Below are positions 5,924-8,453 of a DNA stretch of 8,453 bases, piece after piece; within the stretch, counting starts at the first letter, position 1; each line of letters opens with the position of its first letter. The notes below the pieces were generated by a model. It was not told the DNA's origin and ran no database searches. It saw only the letters and a program-made list of their open reading frames with translations. The position numbers and the translations under genes were made by a program. Source of the DNA: Chloroflexi bacterium RBG_16_72_14 (GTDB lineage Bacteria > Chloroflexota > Limnocylindria > Limnocylindrales > CSP1-4); assembly GCA_001797035.1 (NCBI GenBank), contig MGOE01000062.1, positions 1 through 8,453 on the forward strand, written 5' to 3'.

Positions 5924-8453
5924 CGGCCGGGAGGTCGTACACCTCGCGGGAGGGCTTGAGCGGGCGCATCAGCCAGTACGGCCGCCGCGACCCGTCGGGC
6001 GAGACCTGGCTCGCCGGCCGGGTCATGGCCAGCCAGCGTCGATACACCTCTCGCGACTTCGCCGTGTCGACCGCGATGTCGCCATCTGCGTCGCCACGTT
6101 CGGCTCGCCGCACACGGACCGCCTGATGCCAGCAGTGCTGCCCCGACACCGGGTCCGGATGGACCGGGAAGGTCAGGTTCTGGTGCACCCCGACATCCGT
6201 CCACCAGATCCGCGCGGTGTCCGGGTCGGCGCTGTCGAACGGGCCGCCGCCGGCCGTGCGGCGCATGCCCCAGCGATCCCCGTCATGGTCGAGCGCCACC
6301 GTCGCCATGACCTGGCGCTGGCCGGTCGCGCCGAGCTTCCAGCGGCCCATGTGGTGACTGCATGCGACCACGCCGGGCCGAATGCCCTCGGTGACCCAGG
6401 CCTTCACCACGAAGTGGCCGATCTCGGTCTCGACGCGGACGAGGTCACCCTCGCCGATGCCCAACCGGCCCGCGTCGCGGGGATGGATCCACAGCGGGTT
6501 CGTGTGGGCGATCTCGTCCAGCCACTTCGCGTTGCCGCCGCGCGTGTGGATCTGCACCGGCAGCCGGAAGGTCGAGATGAGGACCATCTCGTCGGGTGCG
6601 AGGGCCGCCGGGTGAACGTGGCTGCGAACGTAGGTCGGGAGCGCCAGCTCCGGCCAACCCCAATCGTGGACGGTACGCGAGAAGAACTCGAGCCGGCCCG
6701 AGGGCGTCGGGAAGCCGCGCCGGACGACGCCGTCGACGAGCACGCCCACCGGGCGCCGCCCGTCCGCGGCAGGCTCGGGCGATCCGGTCGGGGCGAGATT
6801 GACCGGCGCCGGCCGGGCCGCGCTCGTGTAGACCCGCCCTGAGGGGTCGACGCGCAGGTCGGCGAGCTCGTCCGCAGGGACCTCCGCTTCGTGCAGGGGG
6901 CCGATGCCTCGCCGCACCTCGAACGCGCCGTAGCGGCGCATGAACGCGAGGGGGCGCAGCCCCTCCGCCGCCGCTCGCTCGGGCAGCCCGGGCACCGAGT
7001 GGTCGAAGATCCAGCCGTAGTACTCGTCGACGCCCAGCCGCTCGCCGGGGCGAGCCTTCGACTCGTGGAACCGGCGGATGCCGAGCGCGCCATCGGGATC
7101 GATCCGCCACGACAGCTCGATCCAGAACTCGTTCTCCTCCCAGACCTCGCCCGGGTTCACCTCGCGGGTATCCGTGACGACGTCGCCCGTCCGCTCCCGG
7201 GCCGCCCGGAGCACGGGCTGCCGGAACCCGATCCACTGGCCGTCGTACTGCTCGTAGCTGTGCAGATCGTGGCGCTCGGAACCGAGGCCCATGGGCAGCA
7301 CGTAGTCGGCGAAGAACGCGGTCTCGTTCCAGGTGGGCGTGAGCGCGACGTGCAGCCCGACGCGCGACTCATCGGTCAGCGCCTCGATCCACGAGAAGCC
7401 GTCGGGGTTGGTCCACACCGGGTTGTAGACGCGGGTGAAGTACACGTCGAGCTTGCCGCGGCCCTCGTTGAGGAAGTGCGGCAGCAGGAACGACAGCTCC
7501 ATCAGCGCGAGCGGGTACTCGGGAGGCCACGTCAGGTCGTTCCAGGTCCGCGGGTGCGGCGGCACGTGCATCGGCGGTGGCACGAACTTGTTCCAGGCAT
7601 TGGGGTACGTGCCGCCGGGTGTGGCCACCGCGCCGGTCAGGGCGTTGAGCAGGAACAGGCAGCGTGACACCTGCCAGCCGCCGAGGTTGCCGGCGGCCGC
7701 GGACCGCCACGTGTGCGACGACAGTCGCGTCCCCGCGCCGGCCACCAGGTCCGCGACCTGGGCGATGATCGACGCCTCGACGCCGGACTCGGCCGCCGCG
7801 TACTCGAAGGTGTAGTCGATGTACAGCTCCCGGAGTCGCGCCTCGAACCGCTCGAACGTGGGCTCTGCGCCCGGATCGGTGACAGCGAGGTAGTCGTGCC
7901 AGTTCCACCACCGCTGTACGAACTCGCGGTTGTAGCGGCCGGTCGCGACCAGGTGGTTGGCGATCGCGAGGAGGATCGCCGGCTCGGAGCCCGGCCACGG
8001 CGACAGCCAGTGGTCGGCGTGGGTGGCCGTGTTGGACAGCCGGGTGTCGAACACGACCAGCTTCGCGCCCTCCTGCCGAGCCTCGATGATCCGCTGGGCG
8101 TGGGGATTGAAGTAGTGGCCCGATTCGAGGTGGGCGCTGATCAGCAGGATGACCTCGGCGTTGGCGTGGTCGGGGCTCGGCCGGTCGATGCCCATCCAGA
8201 AGTGGTAGCCGGCCCTGCCGCCCGACGAGCAGACGTTGGTGTGCGAGTTGTGGCCGTCGACCCCCCAGGACGCGAGGACACGCTCGGTGAAGCCATCCTC
8301 GCCCGGCCGGCCGACGTGGTACATGACCTCGTTCGGCCGGCCCTCGGTGATCGCCCGGCGGATCCGCGCCGCGATGTCGTCGAGCGCGTCGTCCCAGCTG
8401 ACCGGCTCCCATCGGCCGCCCCCCCGCGGCCCGACACGCCGCAGCGGCGCGAG
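5892..8453 (-). CDS. Molybdopterin (bis-MGD) oxidoreductase catalytic subunit (partial, runs off right edge)
   Basis: The frame is open from the right edge to the TAG at 5892-5894: 853 visible residues. The first Met (8324) is internal, because the 43 codons before it are clearly coding: LAPLRRVGPRGGGRWEPVSW is the family's segment just after the N-terminal [4Fe-4S] domain. The Fe-S cysteines and any Tat signal therefore lie outside. Cys75 (codon 8231-8229, in SHTNVCSSGGRAG) is at the Mo-ligand position, as in the polysulfide, thiosulfate, tetrathionate and arsenate reductase branches, not Ser or Asp as in DMSO or respiratory nitrate reductases. Further parts: VFDTRLSNTATHAD (134-147), NETAFFADYVLPMG (376-389), and a C-terminal dinucleotide-binding domain (about 623-790) with HTRGGNAKWLDEIAHTNP and VACSHHMGRW. 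A tail of about 70 residues follows. It is co-operonic with a SulP permease and a TorD chaperone. The substrate is unknown; a sulfur oxyanion is my best guess. Confidence 0.9.
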   Translation of the reverse strand, partial: LAPLRRVGPRGGGRWEPVSWDDALDDIAARIRRAITEGRPNEVMYHVGRPGEDGFTERVLASWGVDGHNSHTNVCSSGGRAGYHFWMGIDRPSPDHANAEVILLISAHLESGHYFNPHAQRIIEARQEGAKLVVFDTRLSNTATHADHWLSPWPGSEPAILLAIANHLVATGRYNREFVQRWWNWHDYLAVTDPGAEPTFERFEARLRELYIDYTFEYAAAESGVEASIIAQVADLVAGAGTRLSSHTWRSAAAGNLGGWQVSRCLFLLNALTGAVATPGGTYPNAWNKFVPPPMHVPPHPRTWNDLTWPPEYPLALMELSFLLPHFLNEGRGKLDVYFTRVYNPVWTNPDGFSWIEALTDESRVGLHVALTPTWNETAFFADYVLPMGLGSERHDLHSYEQYDGQWIGFRQPVLRAARERTGDVVTDTREVNPGEVWEENEFWIELSWRIDPDGALGIRRFHESKARPGERLGVDEYYGWIFDHSVPGLPERAAAEGLRPLAFMRRYGAFEVRRGIGPLHEAEVPADELADLRVDPSGRVYTSAARPAPVNLAPTGSPEPAADGRRPVGVLVDGVVRRGFPTPSGRLEFFSRTVHDWGWPELALPTYVRSHVHPAALAPDEMVLISTFRLPVQIHTRGGNAKWLDEIAHTNPLWIHPRDAGRLGIGEGDLVRVETEIGHFVVKAWVTEGIRPGVVACSHHMGRWKLGATGQRQVMATVALDHDGDRWGMRRTAGGGPFDSADPDTARIWWTDVGVHQNLTFPVHPDPVSGQHCWHQAVRVRRAERGDADGDIAVDTAKSREVYRRWLAMTRPASQVSPDGSRRPYWLMRPLKPSREVYDLPAGDASPAAADD

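Noticed and set aside
3728..5959. 743-codon open frame on the plus strand opposite the permease and chaperone genes
   Set aside because: The translation is dominated by Arg, Gly, Asp, Gln and Pro without any domain or hydrophobic pattern, while the minus strand encodes two recognisable families. Long antisense frames are expected in very GC-rich genes.
5787..6842. 351-codon plus-strand frame across the permease start and oxidoreductase end
   Set aside because: Low-complexity shadow composition, no ribosome binding site, and the opposite strand is clearly the molybdoenzyme.
7369..8412. 347-codon minus-strand frame in a different phase from the oxidoreductase
   Set aside because: Arg/Gly/Pro-rich out-of-phase reading of the molybdoenzyme gene, whose own frame carries the conserved motifs right up to the window edge.

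Overview
The window is GC-rich (roughly 70% by eye), densely packed bacterial DNA. Its gene content (an ECF42-type sigma factor paired with a DGPF/YciI protein, a secreted beta-gamma-crystallin, and a DMSO-reductase-family molybdoenzyme with a TorD-like chaperone) and its strong GC bias fit a high-GC soil or freshwater bacterium, most likely Actinomycetota or Chloroflexota. That placement is inference; no rRNA or other marker is present. No tRNA, CRISPR array or transposase was seen.

Layout. (1) Positions 1-728, minus strand: a membrane protein cut by the left edge, with an N-terminal membrane anchor, a PDZ-like domain and four further membrane segments. An exact 26-bp tandem duplication sits at the very edge, inside its coding sequence. 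(2) Positions 769-1284, plus strand, divergent from gene 1 with only 40 bp between start codons: a secreted beta-gamma-crystallin-type protein. (3) Positions 1552-3141, plus strand: a two-gene unit of a DGPF/YciI-domain protein and an ECF42-type sigma factor with a long helical C-terminal extension, 3 bp apart. (4) Positions 3375-8453, minus strand: a tightly overlapping three-gene unit, in transcription order a large molybdopterin (bis-MGD) oxidoreductase cut by the right edge, a SulP-family anion permease with a STAS domain, and a TorD/DmsD-family maturation chaperone.

How they may work together. The sigma factor and DGPF protein form a recognised conserved pair that is probably co-transcribed and co-regulated. 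The right half looks like one operon: the chaperone would assist cofactor loading or folding of the molybdoenzyme. The SulP transporter, inserted between enzyme and chaperone with overlaps on both sides, suggests that oxyanion movement (sulfate or a related anion, possibly molybdate) is linked to the enzyme's reaction. The enzyme's substrate cannot be read from sequence alone. It has a Cys at the Mo-ligand position, as in the polysulfide, thiosulfate, tetrathionate and arsenate reductase branches.

Two of the six confident genes run off the window edges, so their ends are not visible.
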